Part shown: piece by piece, positions 33,350-33,567 of the stretch
Position numbering within the stretch: position 1 is the first letter of the stretch
Layout of the letters: the number at the start of each line of letters is the position of its first letter
Source: Nitriliruptoraceae bacterium
GTDB taxonomy: Bacteria > Actinomycetota > Nitriliruptoria > Nitriliruptorales > Nitriliruptoraceae
DNA: 33,567 nucleotides
Reading direction: 5' to 3'
NCBI GenBank assembly: GCA_007120465.1
Contig: SKNO01000268.1
Location: 1 to 33,567, forward strand
The notes under the pieces: model-generated
Databases searched by the model: none
What the model was told of the DNA's origin: nothing
The model's input: the letters and a program-made list of their open reading frames with translations, nothing else
Translations under genes and position numbers: made by a program

Positions 33350-33567
33350 TCAGGCGGCGGTTGCTACGAGCTCGCTGAACTTCTCGGATGGCGTCATCCA
33401 GCCGAGCGTTTGGCGAGGACGTTCGTTGAGCTCGGCGGCGATGGCGTCGAGCTGAGCGTCGGTGACGGTGGAGAGGTCGAGGCTGCGGGGCAGGTACTGG
33501 CGCAGCAGCCCGTTGGTGTTCTCGTTGGTGCCGCGCTGCCAGGGTGAGTGCGGGTCGCAGAAGTAGA
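33350..33567 (-). CDS. IS30-family transposase, C-terminal part only (continues beyond window)
   Basis: The minus strand encodes 72 residues running in from the window edge: [20 protein letters not shown], then [31 protein letters not shown] and a stop at 33350. This is the end of the IS30 DDE catalytic domain, including the final Glu in NENTNG. The terminal inverted repeat should lie between about 33260 and 33349, but cannot be identified without the other end. Whether the element is intact is unknown. Confidence 0.92.
   Translation of the reverse strand, partial: YFCDPHSPWQRGTNENTNGLLRQYLPRSLDLSTVTDAQLDAIAAELNERPRQTLGWMTPSEKFSELVATAA

Noticed and set aside
33293-33547. An 84-codon plus-strand gene at the window end
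   Set aside because: It is the antisense shadow of the conserved IS30 transposase C-terminus.

Overview
The window is very GC-rich, uses GTG starts often, and has tightly packed operons with ATGA overlaps. The gene content (branched-chain amino acid transporter, one-chain glycine decarboxylase under a tandem glycine riboswitch, very large single-chain acyl-CoA carboxylase, cyclic-nucleotide-domain patatin) points to a high-GC actinobacterium, possibly from a deep, poorly sampled lineage. That placement is inference from gene style only.

Bases 1-3149 hold the 3' part of a secreted ExeM/NucH-type nuclease, facing gcvT across a bidirectional terminator. Bases 3198-7515 are a gcvP-gcvT glycine-cleavage operon on the minus strand, with promoter and tandem glycine riboswitch; gcvH is absent. 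Bases 7539-12233 are a complete livJ-G-F-H-M branched-chain amino acid ABC importer on the minus strand. A DUF418 membrane protein (12411-13754) and a 1854-residue biotin-dependent acyl-CoA carboxylase (13821-19385) follow on the plus strand. Next come a small cytochrome c lipoprotein (19443-19802), a zinc-type ABC importer (ATPase, binding protein, permease; 19924-22497) and, converging on it, trmO (22472-22882).

At 23140-23213 lies a tRNA-Arg(TCT). The last 43 bases of this tRNA plus 4 more recur as a 47-bp direct repeat (46/47 identical) at 33213-33259. This is the mark of site-specific integration into a tRNA gene and bounds an island of about 10 kb. No integrase is visible inside it. The left end holds decayed, head-to-head pieces of a berberine-bridge-like FAD oxidase. 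Next to the right repeat are a perfect 18-bp palindrome and three CGTGAC repeats at exact 10-bp spacing, and beyond it lies the C-terminus of an IS30-family transposase.

The island's four intact genes are the main discovery. They encode an acylating aldehyde dehydrogenase, a type II NADH dehydrogenase-like flavoprotein, an acyl-CoA oxidase with tandem hot-dog domains, and an NTE-type patatin phospholipase. Each is fused to its own cyclic-nucleotide-binding (CAP_ED) domain, and each domain keeps the Glu and Arg that contact the cyclic phosphate and ribose. The oxidoreductase pair and the acyl-CoA oxidase are transcribed divergently from a region carrying a 9-bp inverted TAGGGTCGA motif. This looks like a horizontally acquired lipid-to-respiration module whose enzymes are each gated directly by a cyclic nucleotide; the linked function is inference.
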